From Planococcus citri (taxonomy: Eukaryota > Arthropoda > Insecta > Hemiptera > Pseudococcidae): 64,000 nucleotides of DNA. Made by a program: the position numbers and the translations under genes. Positions 37,690 to 49,238 of the stretch are shown here, piece by piece. How positions within the stretch are numbered: the stretch's first letter is position 1; every line of letters begins with the position of its first letter. The notes beneath the pieces are model-generated. The model ran no database searches, had not been told where the DNA came from, and was given only the letters and a program-made list of their open reading frames with translations. The stretch covers positions 11,706,559-11,770,558 of the forward strand of contig NC_088680.1 in NCBI RefSeq assembly GCF_950023065.1, given 5' to 3'.

Positions 37690-39287
37690 AAAGGAGGAGT
37701 ATTGATGAGGGCATTTTTTGGGCCCGGACAATGATCGACTCGACCATTGTTAAAACGTTGTAATTAATGTCCAAAATACGAATCCGTGGTTAATTGACCC
37801 AAAATGATCATTTTTCGGGCTCCAGGGGTTCCCAAAATTGTGAATAAAAAAAGAATTTTAGGAACCACTGAGAACTTATTATTTTCAAAAACTTTTCCAG
37901 CGTAATATATCTGTTTAAACCTGATAAACGTTATGCGAGGTGATTTTTCCATTTTCGACCCTCGAGGGCAAAAATTGAGGGGGTTTTGATTTTTGGAAAA
38001 TTTTGGTACCACCATTTTGAACCTACCCCTTTGAGCCTCGCTAAAAAGCCTTTTCACGGTTTATTAGTATCCTAAACACCTCCATCCCACCAAATTTTGA
38101 GCTCAATAAAATTTTGCGCTTGTACTCAAGAATCCAATTTTCCAATTTTTTGTAATTTCGATATTTTGGGAACCCCTGGAAAACTAGAAACCTGCGATTT
38201 ACGCCAAACGTAACGTTTTGAGGTATATATTCAATTACCCAGATGAAAACGTTTAATTAAGCTCCCTGTTTATTCGTAATTTTGAACCCTTTTTTTGGAG
38301 CCCCCACTTAAGGCACCCCTAAAAAAGGCGTGTATGCATATTTTTTCAAACAAATTGAAAAATTTACATTTGAAACACTCTAGCTAGTGATCGATAATTT
38401 TTCATTTGATTTTTCATGTAACTTTCAAAATTGAGCTTTTTTTCGCCGTATTCTGAGATTTAACTCTTCGAAAAGACGTGAAAATAACGTTTTTACGATT
38501 TCAACGAAGTAAAAATGTCAGAATTTGACCCCAAATAGCTCAATTTTGAAAGTTACAGGAAAAATCAAATGAAAAATTATCGAGTACTTCCTAGTGTGTT
38601 TCAAATGTAAATTCTTTAAATTATTTGAAAAAATATGCATAAGCGCCTTTTTTAGGGGTGCCTAAAATGGAGGGCTCTAAAAAAAGGGTTCCAAATTATG
38701 AATATAGAGAAAGCTCAATTAAACTTTTTAATCAAGATAGTCGAATATATACCTCAAAACGTTACGTTTGGCGCAAATCGCAGGTTACTAGTTTTCCAGT
38801 GGTTCCCTAAATATCGAAATTACAAAAAATTGGGAAATTGGATTTTTGAGTACCAGCGCAAAATTTTATTGAGCTCAAAATTTGGTAGGATGGAGGTCTT
38901 TTGGATACTAATAAACCGTGAAAAGCTTTTTAGCGAGGCTCAAAGGGGTAGGTTCAAAATGGTGGTACCAAAATTTTCCAAAAATCAAACCCCCCCTCCC
39001 AATTTTTGCCTCCGAGAGTCGAAAATGGAAAAATCACCTCGCATAACGTTTATCAGGTTCAAACAGATATATTACGCTGGAAAAGTTTTTGAAAATAATA
39101 AGTTCTCAGTGGTTCCTAAAATTCTTTTTTTATTCACAACTTTGGGAACCCCTTGAGCCCAAAAAATGATCATTTTGAGTCAATTAACCACGGATTCGTA
39201 TTTGGGACATCTATTACAACATTTTAAGAGCGGTTGAGTCGATAACTGTCCGGGCCCAAAAAGTGGCCTTATCGATACTCCTCCTTT
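37690..39287. repeat. 1.6-kb palindrome with arms of about 740 bp
   Basis: Left arm 37690-38433 and right arm 38537-39287 are reverse complements with scattered mismatches, separated by a ~100-bp loop. The outer ends read AAAGGAGGAGTAT. There is no transposase, so it is a foldback-type element or a long-hairpin locus. The plus-strand ORF in the right arm and the minus-strand ORF in the left arm encode the same peptide by symmetry, ending in unconserved sequence, and are not taken as genes. Confidence 0.88.
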
Positions 39288-40560
39288 GGTTAAAATTTCG
39301 TGAAAAAGTGTTGAAAAATTATTATTCTAAAATGATTAAAAAATTTGAAAAAATAACAAGTATTAAAATCAATAGAACAGTAGGTAGCAAAATTATATTT
39401 CAGTGAAGTTTGAAAAAATTTGTGTTAGAAAGTCTCTGATAAAAGTTGCAATGATAGATGATTAAAAGTTTAAAAAAAAAATAAAATAAAAAATTAATGA
39501 AATATGCTGATATTTTAATGAAATCCGGAAAAAATTGCATTAAAAAGTGTTGAAAATGATATGAAAACTCGAAATAAAGACCATCAAAAATTGACAATGT
39601 TGCGGATTTTTTTTTAATTTGATTAAAAAGTATTCTGCAAAAGTCCTGCTTTTTGCTGGTGGGTCCTGCAAGTCCTGCAGCTGTCTTGCTTTTTTATCAC
39701 TTTTCATCCAGAAGTGATGTTTTTTCTTTCAATCAAGAACTTCAAACTATCAAATTAATTTCTCCTTTTGACCCTCGCTTCGCTCGGACTATTTGCTTCT
39801 CTTCATTTGTTCCTATTTTTTAATTTAAAATTTAAAAAAAATCATAATTCAAATTTTGACATTTTGAAGCAAATTAATAAACCTCTTCTGAGGAACTCAT
39901 CACACAAAGAACATCATTTTTTTATACCTCGTGAAATACTGATTTTTGAGAGCTTTTTCCCTCGCTTCTCTCGAGTCGCTGCTTGCTTTTTTTCCCAGTT
40001 TTGAATTTTTTAAAAAACTATCATTCGAATTTCAATATTTTGAAGTAAAATGATAAGCTTCTTAATACGTAGTTCATTCTTCAAAAACTTCAAGCTGGAA
40101 ATTTCGAGACGAAAAAAAATTTACGAGCCAATTTCCGACAAGATTTTATGACTCGATCAAAAATCCTCTATTATATAGTGGCTTGGATTTTTATATTTTT
40201 CATTTTTTCAGTCAAAGGCATTTCTTTCACCAAGTTTTTATTTTTGCTCCAACTTAGTAACTGCAAGATGACCTTCTTTTTTACTATCGTTATTACGATT
40301 TTTTTACTATCAATTTTTTAAAAATATTTTCAAAAAATGCTTTTGACCAATATTTTTTATTCGTATTGTTAAATTATTTTTGAAAAAAATTTCTAATTTA
40401 TATTCATTTGTTTTGTTGGAAATTAAGGTTACCTATGAGCTTTCTCAAAACTTTAATTTTCCAAAGCTCAAACTTTTTGTGATTTGGCAATTTATTTTTC
40501 CAACGTGGGAACCTACAGAACCTCCAAATGGTTAAAGGAATGTTGGCTGAAAATCATTCC
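39288..40560. other. AT-rich DNA with two dispersed repeat copies
   Basis: No gene. Two copies of the CCCTCGCTTCGCTCG family lie at about 39765 and 39950, about 185 bp apart. Confidence 0.5.
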
Positions 40561-40987
40561 AGAAAATTATTTTAAAAATTGAATCAAGGCCCAGGCTATA
40601 GGATTTCTTATGTTTTCGGAATTCACAATAATGACCGAAAAATCAATATCAGCAGACTTCAATAAAAAATATTTCCTCAGTTTTAGAAATAATGTTGTAA
40701 TTTTCGCGTATATAATATTGGTGAAAAAAAAAACTCTAGATACGTTCATATAGTTACTTCGAAGACATATCTCTACCAACCTAGTACGTATTGGAAGGAG
40801 TGGAAAAACATCTATTTTTGAAAACATATGTTTTTCGAAAAAATTTCAACGTTTTCAAGCTCATAGTACATACATTGTATCAATAAAACGTGGAAAAATC
40901 GGTTACTTATTGATTTCTTCTTTTTATTGACGTCATCAAGAGTAAACAAAAAGCCCATATGCATATTTGAGTCACCATATTTTGTAT

Positions 40988-40996
40988 TATAAAATA
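40988..40996 (+). promoter_or_regulatory. TATA box of peptide gene 1
   Basis: TATAAAATA lies 129 nt before the ATG. The same box and the sequence after it (CATACAGGGAATCATAAATA) recur before peptide genes 2 and 3. Confidence 0.8.
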
Positions 40997-41116
40997 AAGC
41001 CTCAACCATACAGGGAATCATAAATAATTTGAAAATCCTCCCAGTTGAATATCTGTTGGCTGATTTACAATTTTCCATCGAATATTTTTCGAGAAACGGA
41101 AAAGTTGCGCGTAAAA

Positions 41117-41245
41117 ATGGTGTTTTCGAGCTACTTCAAGTCGCTGCTATTCGCGATGGTTTTTGTCTTCGTCGCGGTATCGATTGTCGCTGCTAACGGT
41201 GGCAACGGTGACCCCACCTTTCCTGATATTTCTGACGATGAATAG
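41117..41245 (+). CDS. Small secreted peptide, copy 1
   Basis: 42 residues, intronless. Residues 1-25 are a signal peptide (MVFSSYFKSLLFAMVFVFVA and a following A-A cleavage region). The mature part is about 17 residues, Gly/Asp-rich, acidic and without Cys, ending DISDDE. I chose the ATG at 41117 rather than an in-frame upstream one at 41045 because the downstream start is conserved in all three copies. The family is unknown to me; antimicrobial, salivary or signalling roles are all possible. Confidence 0.75.
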   Translation: MVFSSYFKSLLFAMVFVFVAVSIVAANGGNGDPTFPDISDDE

Positions 41246-41917
41246 AACGGAGCATCATAAGGTCATTCGAAACGATAGATCAGCATTGGGATTCAGGCAA
41301 TTTTCAATTGATATGGGATAAGTAGGTATGTCAGTTGAATAATCAAATTACTGCGTTAATCCACTGACAAATTTTTATTCCTAACGATTGAAAATTTACT
41401 TTTTTTCCAATGTAGATTATTACTCTCAAGTTTTATTTTACCTGTAATATTTATATTTTACCTACATATTTCCGAATTAATACAATGAAATACCTAAGTA
41501 TAAGGAAACACCTGTTCATTAACGTAATTTTAAGTAACACCCGAGAAGGAACCCATTAATTATAAGTATTTATTAAGACAATAGCATCAATTAATACACT
41601 TTGCATAGCATGAAGTTCTGGTGTCGAATTTTTTACTACAAAGAAATTTCAGAGTTACAAAGTTTTTCACGAAAAATCCTACAAGAATTAAAATGCGAAG
41701 ACCTATCACGAAGTTGTACCTGAAATCAAAACCTCCAACTTGGTTATCAAATGAGATTTCAATGACTTTCATGGGCCGGAATTTTAAATTTTAATAATTT
41801 TTTTATGTATGTAATTCGTAAAATAGGTAAGTACCTAGATGACCTACCTATAGTATAAGTACAGGTAGTGAAATTTTTGTCTTTCTGTTTTCGTTTTCGG
41901 TCTCAAGCTCCCAACCC
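41246..41917 (+). other. 3' flank conserved among the peptide genes
   Basis: After the stop, phrases such as TTCCGAATTAATACAATGAA, GCATCAATTAATACACTTTG and ATGAAGTTCTGGTGTCGAAT recur in order after peptide genes 2 and 3. The duplicated block therefore extends to about 41930, where a LINE has inserted. Confidence 0.65.
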
Positions 41918-41959
41918 GAATTTTTTTCTATCGTCGTCGTTTCCTTATAAGCGGTAGGC

Positions 41960-44524
41960 CTATTGGCCTGTCTGCTGCGGTGTGGAACCTGTTGAGGATG
42001 AGCCTGAGGTATCCGTGAGTTTCCTCCTTGGTCTCCCTCTGCTTCTCTTCCCCGTTGGTGTATATTGGAGGACCTGTTTTGGTGATCTTGTTTCCTCCAT
42101 CCTTTTGACATGATTTCTCCAATCTTTCCTATACGGTTTTATCTTCTTCATGACTGGCTTCACTCCGAGATCTGCTGTTATTTTCTCGGATGGGACTCTG
42201 TCTCTGAGAGTCACCCCTGCCGTTCTCCTCATGAACTTCATCTCTGCTGCCGTAATTCTTCTTTTATCAGATTTCTTCAGTGCCCATACCTCGCTTCCAT
42301 ATGTCATCATTGGTATTGCTAGGGTATTGTACACCTTCAATCTTGTTTCTTTTCGCACCTTACTGCTTCTCAGGGTCCTATTTATCAGTCCTGTGACACT
42401 CAGAAACTTTGCAATCTTTCCACCAACATCTACTTCTCCCTGGTATGATATCGTGTTTCCCAGGTATTTGAAATTGTTGACCTGTTCAATGATTTTTCCA
42501 TTTATTACAATCTTGCTTCTTACTGGCTCCTTTCCTTTGAAGGCCATTGTTTTGGTTTTCTCTGAAGATATTCTCATATCATACTTTTCTGATGTCTTTG
42601 TTAAATTATACATTGATCTCTGTAGGTCATCTTCTGTTTCGGCTAGTACTGCTTGATCATCTGCGAATAATACTGTTGATATTTCTTGCCTTCTGTCTGT
42701 CTTGATTCCTTTTGGCTTCATTTTCTGCCATTCTTTTACCATGTGATCCATGTACATGTTGAATAAAACACAAGATAGTGGGCATCCCTGGCGAACTCCT
42801 CTGTTTATTTCTGCTTGTTCTGAGAGTTTATTTCCAATTCGTACTCTTATTCTAGTGTTCTTATATATGCTGTTTATCACCTTTCGCATTTTATATGTTA
42901 TCTCTTCATCTTTTAGGACTTCAAACAGTTTTTTTCTATTAACCCTATCATATGCTTTTTCCAGGTCTATAAAGCACATGTGTGTTTCTAGGTTGTATTC
43001 GATCCGTTTTTCCATCAGTAGTTTTACTGTATAACTTGCATCAGTGCATGATCTTCCTTTTCTAAATCCGTTTTGACTTTCTGACAGCTTTTCTTCTGCA
43101 TGCTCTGCCAGTCGTTTTGCCAGTATTTTCGCATATATCTTGTAGCAGGTGTTGAGTAGACTTATTCCTCGGTAGTTTTTCAGGTTTGACATATCGCCTT
43201 TCTTGAACAGTGGTATTACAATTGCTGTTTTGAAATCTTCAGGTACCCTTTCTTCTTGGTACATCCTATTTAGGAATTCCAGAAGTCTTCTTTTAAATTC
43301 GCCACTTGCATATTTGTACAATTCTGTTGGTATGCCATCTTCTCCTGGAGCTTTTGCATTTTTTGCTGTTCTCAAAGCTTCTTGAAGCTCTTTAATTGAA
43401 ATTCTGTCTTCTGTTTCTCCAATTTCATCTTCTATCTTTGTATCTTGTGCATTTTCATCCCTCCAGAGTTCTTCAAAATATTCCTTTGCTTCATTGATTT
43501 TGATCTTTGGCAAACCCACTCTTTCGTTAAAATTTGTGTCAATTCTTCTTATGATCTTGTACACCTTTGGCCGTAACTTGTATGTGTCATGCTCCAGGAA
43601 TGTGATGAAATTTTCCCAGCTCTCTCTCTGTAATTTCCTGGACTTTCTCTTGACTTCTGCCGACTGTTTTCGATATTCTTCACCATCAACCTCGCTTTTT
43701 GTGCTCATGAATTTTCTGAATGCCTGTCTTTTCTTTTGTATGAGTTCTTGGATTTCGTTGTCCCAATTCTTTATTCGCTTTGCCCCAATTCTGCAAGGAA
43801 CCATTCCTAAGCTGTCTTTTGCCGCTTTTGTCACAATGGATTTGATATTTTTCCATTCCTCTTCTATGTCCTGGCTTGCTGGTATCTCTTGACTAATGAT
43901 GTTCATCCGTCTTTGGTACAGCCATTGGTTGGTTGGGTCATCCAGGGCTCTTGTGTTGATCTTCTTTTCATTTTTCCTTGCTGGTTTTCTTGTTGTTTCC
44001 ATTCTCATTACTCCTTGAACAAAATGATGGTCAGTGCCTATTTCTAGGCCTCTGTATGTTCTTACATCCAAGAATTTCTTTGCGGCATTTTCATTGGCTA
44101 TGAAATGGTCGATCATTGAGCTTTGTCCTCTTGTATTGCTCCATGTCATCTTGTGATCTTTCTTGTGTTGGTAGAATGTGTTCATGATTCTTAATCCGTT
44201 GAAAGTGCAAAAATCTATCAGTCTTTTCCCATTTGTATTCATTCCTTCTGTTCCATACATACCAGTTACTGTCTTTACACGCTTGTCTCCTACCTGAGCA
44301 TTCAAGTCTCCTGCTATTACCAATTTATCTTCTGGATTTACTGCTTGTACTGCCCTCTGTAGTTGCTCGTAGAACTCTTCGCTTTGTTCCTCTCTTCCCT
44401 CTTCTGGTGCATATACTCCGATTATTGTAAGAAAGTCTTTTTTCAATCTCATCCTTACTGATACAATTCTTTCATGCCATATGAGGGGTCTAGGTGCAAA
44501 AGTGACAAGATCCCAAAAAGGCAA
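41960..44524 (-). pseudogene. LINE ORF: endonuclease C-terminal part and reverse transcriptase
   Basis: 854 residues, but the first ~14 derive from the inserted MITE. Then follow apurinic-endonuclease blocks (GDLNAQVG, IDHFIAN, GTDHH) and a complete non-LTR RT: KAPGEDGIPTELYK, IVIPLFKKG, RGISLLNTCYKI, GFRKGRSCTDA, CFIDLEKAYDRV, RGVRQGCPLS, LFADDQAV and FKYLGNTIS. The C-terminal basic tail (KRSRGRPRR) fits RTE-type elements. No frameshift is seen within it. The reading frame is in phase with the upstream fragment if the MITE plus one 6-bp duplication (711 bp) is discounted, so only the MITE disables it. Confidence 0.88.
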
Positions 44525-45188
44525 AAATGAGTTAAGACACGGTACTGGATAGAGAATGTCAAGCCGCGTCGAATGGTTGAATCAGATTTCGCCGAAAATC
44601 ATTTTTACTTGTGTAGAAATGCCTTCAAAAAGCAGGGTTGGTGGCAAAAGTAACATGATCCCAAGGATCATGTCACTTTTGCCACCAACTGTACTATTTG
44701 AAGGCCTCTATACACAAGTAAAAGTGGTTTTAGACAAAATCTTTTTCGACCAATCGATGCGGCTTGAAATTCTCTATCCAGTGATATGCATAACTCATTT
44801 TCAGTGATTTATTAAATTTTTTTCAATTTTGTGTTGATTAAAGGAAATTATGACGTATTTCATAAGAAATTCATTAAAATTTTGGTCAAAAAGAGGAAGG
44901 GAACGTGTACAATAACATAATCTACGATTTCAACAAGTATTACTCAATAATACCGCGGAATAAAACGAAAAAAAAAAGTTGGTGGCAAAACTGACATGAT
45001 CCAACATAAAATGTGGTCCCAAACTCCCCCAGGGGTGAATTTTGAAAAAAAAATTCTGGCAATCGTTTTCGAACCACTAAGGGAAGACTTGTACCAATTT
45101 TCAGCTTATTTGATAGGGCGTGAATAGTTTTTCGCGTTTCCTGAAAAAAATGGTTTTTGGATCTTGTCACTTTTGCACCTACACCCCT
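44484..45188. mobile_element. 705-bp MITE inserted in the LINE
   Basis: Terminal inverted repeats of about 31 bp beginning AGGGG(T)(C/G)TAGGTGCAAAAG, flanked by the 6-bp duplication CATATG (44478-44483, 45189-45194). An inner palindrome around 44637-44692 (GTTGGTGGCAAAAGT...) is repeated in part near 44979. No transposase. Confidence 0.87.
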
Positions 45189-45194
45189 CATATG

Positions 45195-45500
45195 TTGTAT
45201 GAGTCGATGTTTTCGCGGTGTTTATTATGTATGTGTAACATCACTCCGCCTGCAGCTCTGGTTTTCTTGTCGACTCCACTGTAGATAACGATGTAATTTC
45301 CAGATTCGATTGTTCCACTTCCTTTCTTCTTTGTTTCAGACATCACGGCAAAGTCTATATTTCTGCTGCTTAGAATTCCGTTTATTTCTGCTTCCTTGGC
45401 TGCATATCCTCTTACATTCCAGTTTCCGAATTTGTATATCCTTTCGTTAGCGTGCGTTTTTATTTTAACCAGGGGTTCACCTCCGCCTGGGATCCCATAG
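45195..45500 (-). pseudogene. LINE ORF: endonuclease N-terminal part
   Basis: The frame reads ERIYKFGNWNVRGY, VMSETKKKG and GVDKKTRAAGGV, typical of LINE apurinic-like endonucleases, and stops at TGA when it enters the MITE. No ATG is obvious at its start; the frame opens just after a stop near 45570. Confidence 0.8.
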
Positions 45501-45708
45501 TTCCATCCGTTTCTTGTTGTTTGTGAGTTTTGAGTAAGGTTGATTTTTGTCCGACCTGGTTACCAGCCATGCCAGATATATCACGGTGATAGGGCTGCTA
45601 TCTAGGCCTCCGCGCTTGCCTGGTCCTCTTTTAGTCGCCTTTTACGACAGGCAGAGGGTACCATAAGGATATTCTTGACCCGTCCCTACACGGGGAATTT
45701 TTTTCTAT

Positions 45709-46560
45709 AGTCAGCCAAAAATGGAAATAAATCGAAATTTTACCATGTTGAACTAGGATGCTGGAAAGACCTACTTCTCTCAAAGCATCTACAGTATATA
45801 TAAACCTAGATATACATCAACAATCAACATTCAACACCCAAAATTTCAGGCCGATTTCTGGCTAATTCATAAAAAAAAAAAAATTGAATCAAAAATGAGA
45901 ATAAATCAAAATGTTATCAAATTAATCTGGGAAGCTAAAATTTTATCAAATTGCTCTAGAAAGCTGAAACTTGACATCATGTATACCCTATTTTTTACCT
46001 GACTTCTTTCCCCCTCCCTCCACTATCAATTGTAAGTGGTTTTAAAGCGGTTCGAGTATCTAAATCTGGAGAGCCTGTAGCAGATTTTCGACGTTTGAAA
46101 TTTCTTCGAACTTTCAACTTTCACGCAATTGAAAACTTGAAAAGCGAAAATTCGCCAATTTTTTTAACCGAAGTCGTCCCCTGATTCTAGTTGAAAAATA
46201 TTTTCAATTATACTATCGAAATTTTGATTGGACCTTTCCCCCTCTTTTGATTTTAAAAATACATCGCGATATAGTCCTTTGACACCTGTGAATAGTTCTG
46301 AGGAAAAGTTTCTAGAATTTTCATGGTTGGGAGAATTTTGACCTGAAAAAGTAGGTGTGTAATGAATAATTGATGATATTTGAAAAAATGAATGAAATCG
46401 AATCATCGCTCGCTTTGAAAATCGAGAATTCTCTTTAAGCGGTGATGTACTCGTAGTGATGATGTTCCTAAAAATGGAGGCAAAAATGGAGAAGTCAAGT
46501 TGATGAAATTTTCTTTTCGATCTGTTTTAGCCATTTGCAAATTTATAATCACACAGTATA
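45709..46560. other. Dispersed AT-rich repeat, no gene
   Basis: Phrases AAATCGAAATTTTACCA and AGCTGAAATTTGGG resemble those at 48190, 61450, 62630, 63390 and 63930. The minus-strand ORF at 46164-46406 has no recognisable features. Confidence 0.5.
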
Positions 46561-47350
46561 GGTATAATATCCTAAAAGAGGTTTTGAGTTTTGATGGCGA
46601 TTGTCCACATCGACGCAGAATCTCAAATTAATTGTTTTCGAAAGGAGGTGATTTTTCTCAGAACAGCTCGAGCAGGGACTAGAGCGAAAACCTGTGTTTT
46701 TGTTTCGAAAATTCTCTCACATTGGACATCCACACACTAAATTATGGGCATGGTGAAAATATTCAAATCAATTTCTCATTCAAAAAATTTTCCAATTAAA
46801 AAAAATGTCGGCGGGTGTTGAAAAATATCCTTTAATACCGTAAGAATTTCTTAAACTTTTTAAAATATTTTGGAATTTTGAAACATAACGACTTCAATTT
46901 TTTCAGCCCTGCTCGTAACTTGAAAAAATTCAAAAAAATTTATTGAATTTCTACCTACACTCTACAGGGCTGCATATTATTTCTCAAAATTTCAGAATTC
47001 ACAATAATGATCGAAAAATCGATATCAACCGACTCCAAAATGTTTCCACAGTCTTAGAAAACATGTTCTGATTTACGCATACTGTATTCGAGAAAAAAAA
47101 AACACGTACTTCGAAGACATACTTTTACATAGGTGCCTACTGCCTACCTATCATACCTATCGCAGGCAGTTGAAAAACATCTGTTTTTCGCAAAGAGTTA
47201 CGAACGTTTTTTCCTTTTCCAACATGTTCAAGTTTTGTGTATCATGAAAACATCAAAAAATCGGCGTTGTGTTGTTTTCTTCATTGCTCGACGCGATCAC
47301 GAGTAAACGAAAATTCGACACACGCACATTTGAGTCATCACGCTTTGTGT

Positions 47351-47359
47351 TATAAAATA
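47351..47359 (+). promoter_or_regulatory. TATA box of peptide gene 2
   Basis: TATAAAATA lies 136 nt before the ATG. The flanking block (CATACAAGGAATCATAAGTA) is shared with the other two copies. Confidence 0.8.
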
Positions 47360-47486
47360 ATGCATCAGCCATACAAGGAATCATAAGTAATTTGAAAATC
47401 CTCCAAGTTGCATACCTGTTGGCTGATTTACATTACAATTTTCCATTGAACATTTTTTGTCGAGAAACGGAAACTTGCGCGAAAAA

Positions 47487-47618
47487 ATGGTGTTTTTTAA
47501 CAATTTCAAGCCGCTGATATTCGCTATGGTATTTTTCCTCGTCGCGGTATCCCTTGTCGCTGCTGAAGACGAGTGGGAGAAAGTAATTAGGGCTATGACG
47601 TATGGAAAGAAAGGTTAA
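47487..47618 (+). CDS. Small secreted peptide, copy 2
   Basis: 43 residues, intronless. The signal peptide (MVFFNNFKPLIFAMVFFLVA...) is clearly the same as in copies 1 and 3. The mature part (about residues 27-43) is different: it starts EDEW and ends MTYGKKG. A Gly followed by two Lys is the classic signal for dibasic cleavage and C-terminal amidation. It is too short for most gene finders. AATAAA near 47720 could be its polyadenylation signal. Confidence 0.75.
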   Translation: MVFFNNFKPLIFAMVFFLVAVSLVAAEDEWEKVIRAMTYGKKG

Positions 47619-48099
47619 GCTTTTTCTCTATGTAGATTTGACTCTCAACTTTTGTTTTACCCGTAATATATATTACTTATTTTATCTATACCTACTACGT
47701 ATTTCCGAATTAATACAATAAATTACCTTTAAGGAAACAGCTATTCATTAACGTAATTTTAAGTAACAACCTAGAACCTACTAATTATTTATTAAGGCAA
47801 TAGCATCAATTAATACACTTTGCACTGCATGAAATTCTGGTGTCGAATTTTTTAGAACAAAGAAATTTCAGAATCCTACTACAATTGAAATACAGTAACC
47901 CATCACGAAGTCATACATGAAATCAAAATCTCCAACTTATAGATTATCTAATCAGATTTCCGTAACCTTTCATAGGCCGGAATTTTAATAATTATTATTT
48001 TTTTTTTTTTATAAAATTCGTGAAATTTCGCATCATTTGCGATGTGTCTTTTTGTTTTCGCTCTCGGAATCAGTCTCTCGACCCAAATATTTATTTTGT

Positions 48100-48564
48100 A
48101 GTCAGAATTCCTACTTCGTTTGTTCGACTTAATTTTGAGATTTTTCGAAAAAATTGAATTTTTGAAAATCACATCCGTATCAACAATGGGGGGAAAATCG
48201 AAATTTTACCAAATTGGACTTGGAAGCAGAAAAGGCTCATTACTCTATTAAAAACACCTACACCAACGAAATGCGAAAATCGATGTGTAAAGTATGAGAT
48301 TCTAGTTTTTCAGCTCCTTTAGGTAAAATTTTATGAAAATATCAACATGACAAAATCTGCTGGAGCCTCCGGAACAGCTCAAAATGATTTGAATGCGTTT
48401 CCAATCAATTCGAGTGGCTGGTCGAAAATGGGGCACACGTCAAATTTCAACTTTCTAGATTAATTTGTGAAATTTAGGTCTTCCCCATAAAAATGGCCAA
48501 AAAACACAAAAACATATTACATTTTTTTGGTTTCTTGTAATAATTGGAAGTATGGTAGGTATGC
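48100..48564. other. Dispersed AT-rich repeat, no gene
   Basis: Includes AAATTTTACCAAATTGGACTT and GGAGCCTCCGGAACAGCTC, related to the modules beyond 61.4 kb. Confidence 0.5.
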
Positions 48565-49063
48565 TTAGAATGGGCCGGCAGAGTTGAATGATTGAATATT
48601 GAAATCACTTTGGAGTAAATTTGATTGAAGTCTGTCAGTCTTTAGCTCAATGTTACCAAATTTGAAAGAATGTAACTGACTCTGATCACCAGATGTTTTA
48701 GCGACGAATTTCAAACCATTCTTCTGACCAGATTTAGCGAACATGGCTTCGGATGATGATGACAACAACAAAGATGAACTATGTACTAGTGCGACATTAC
48801 ACTTGTGCATGATAAGCGAATCGGACAGATCACCTAGAGACTTATCAGCCTGCCATTTGATAAGAAGGTAACCGGATTTATTAGCTTTGAAACAACTTGG
48901 AAGTAACTGTCTCAATTTTACAATTCTCTAGACCAGCTCGAAATTCTCGATGTTGATTTTTAATTTGTGTAACAACAGAGGGCACATCTTCGAAATCATT
49001 CCACTCTTGTGCTGAAGAAATTAAGGTACTTGTGGAATAATTGATCTTCAACATTATGGTCAA
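48565..49063 (-). pseudogene. Unrecognised broken coding fragment
   Basis: Two overlapping minus-strand frames follow each other: 49063-48881 (about 60 residues, ...WNDFEDVPSVVTQIKNQ...) and 48915-48565 (about 116 residues, ...SGYLLIKWQADKSLGD...). Composition is protein-like and a single frameshift near 48900 would link them. I do not recognise the family; a retroelement or a host gene relic are both possible. No ATG exists for the second part. Confidence 0.35.
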
Positions 49064-49238
49064 ATTCCTTTGTGAGCACTAACCAATCTTGACACACTGA
49101 GAGCCTATAACCAGCAATGTGACTGTGTAGCTCTCGGGAAACAGTTTGCAAAATGATTATCTTCGCTTAGTGTGATGATTTTTGCCATGTTGCAATCAAA
49201 TTACAAATTTCAGCAATGTCTTTGGCTTTATCTGTTCC

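Larger units (their letters stand above)
41932..45694 (-). mobile_element. Short EN-RT LINE (RTE-like) split by a MITE
   Basis: The element is flanked by a 14-bp target duplication GAATTTTTTTCTAT (41918-41931 and 45695-45708). The 3' end is on the left with a trinucleotide-type tail (coding strand ACGACGACGA). The 5' end on the right begins CCCCGTGTAGGGACGGG and contains CTGTCGTAAAAGGCGACTAA in its leader. Without the 705-bp MITE it is about 3.05 kb with one ORF, as in RTE-type elements. It inserted into the 3' block of peptide gene 1. Confidence 0.88.

Noticed and set aside
38698..39156. 152-residue ORF, with a 97-residue relative at 37764-38057
   Set aside because: They are mirror copies in the arms of one palindrome, with no domain and AT-rich composition.
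42150..42656. Plus-strand ORFs opposite the LINE (42150-42656, 43494-43892)
   Set aside because: Antisense shadows of the RT frame.
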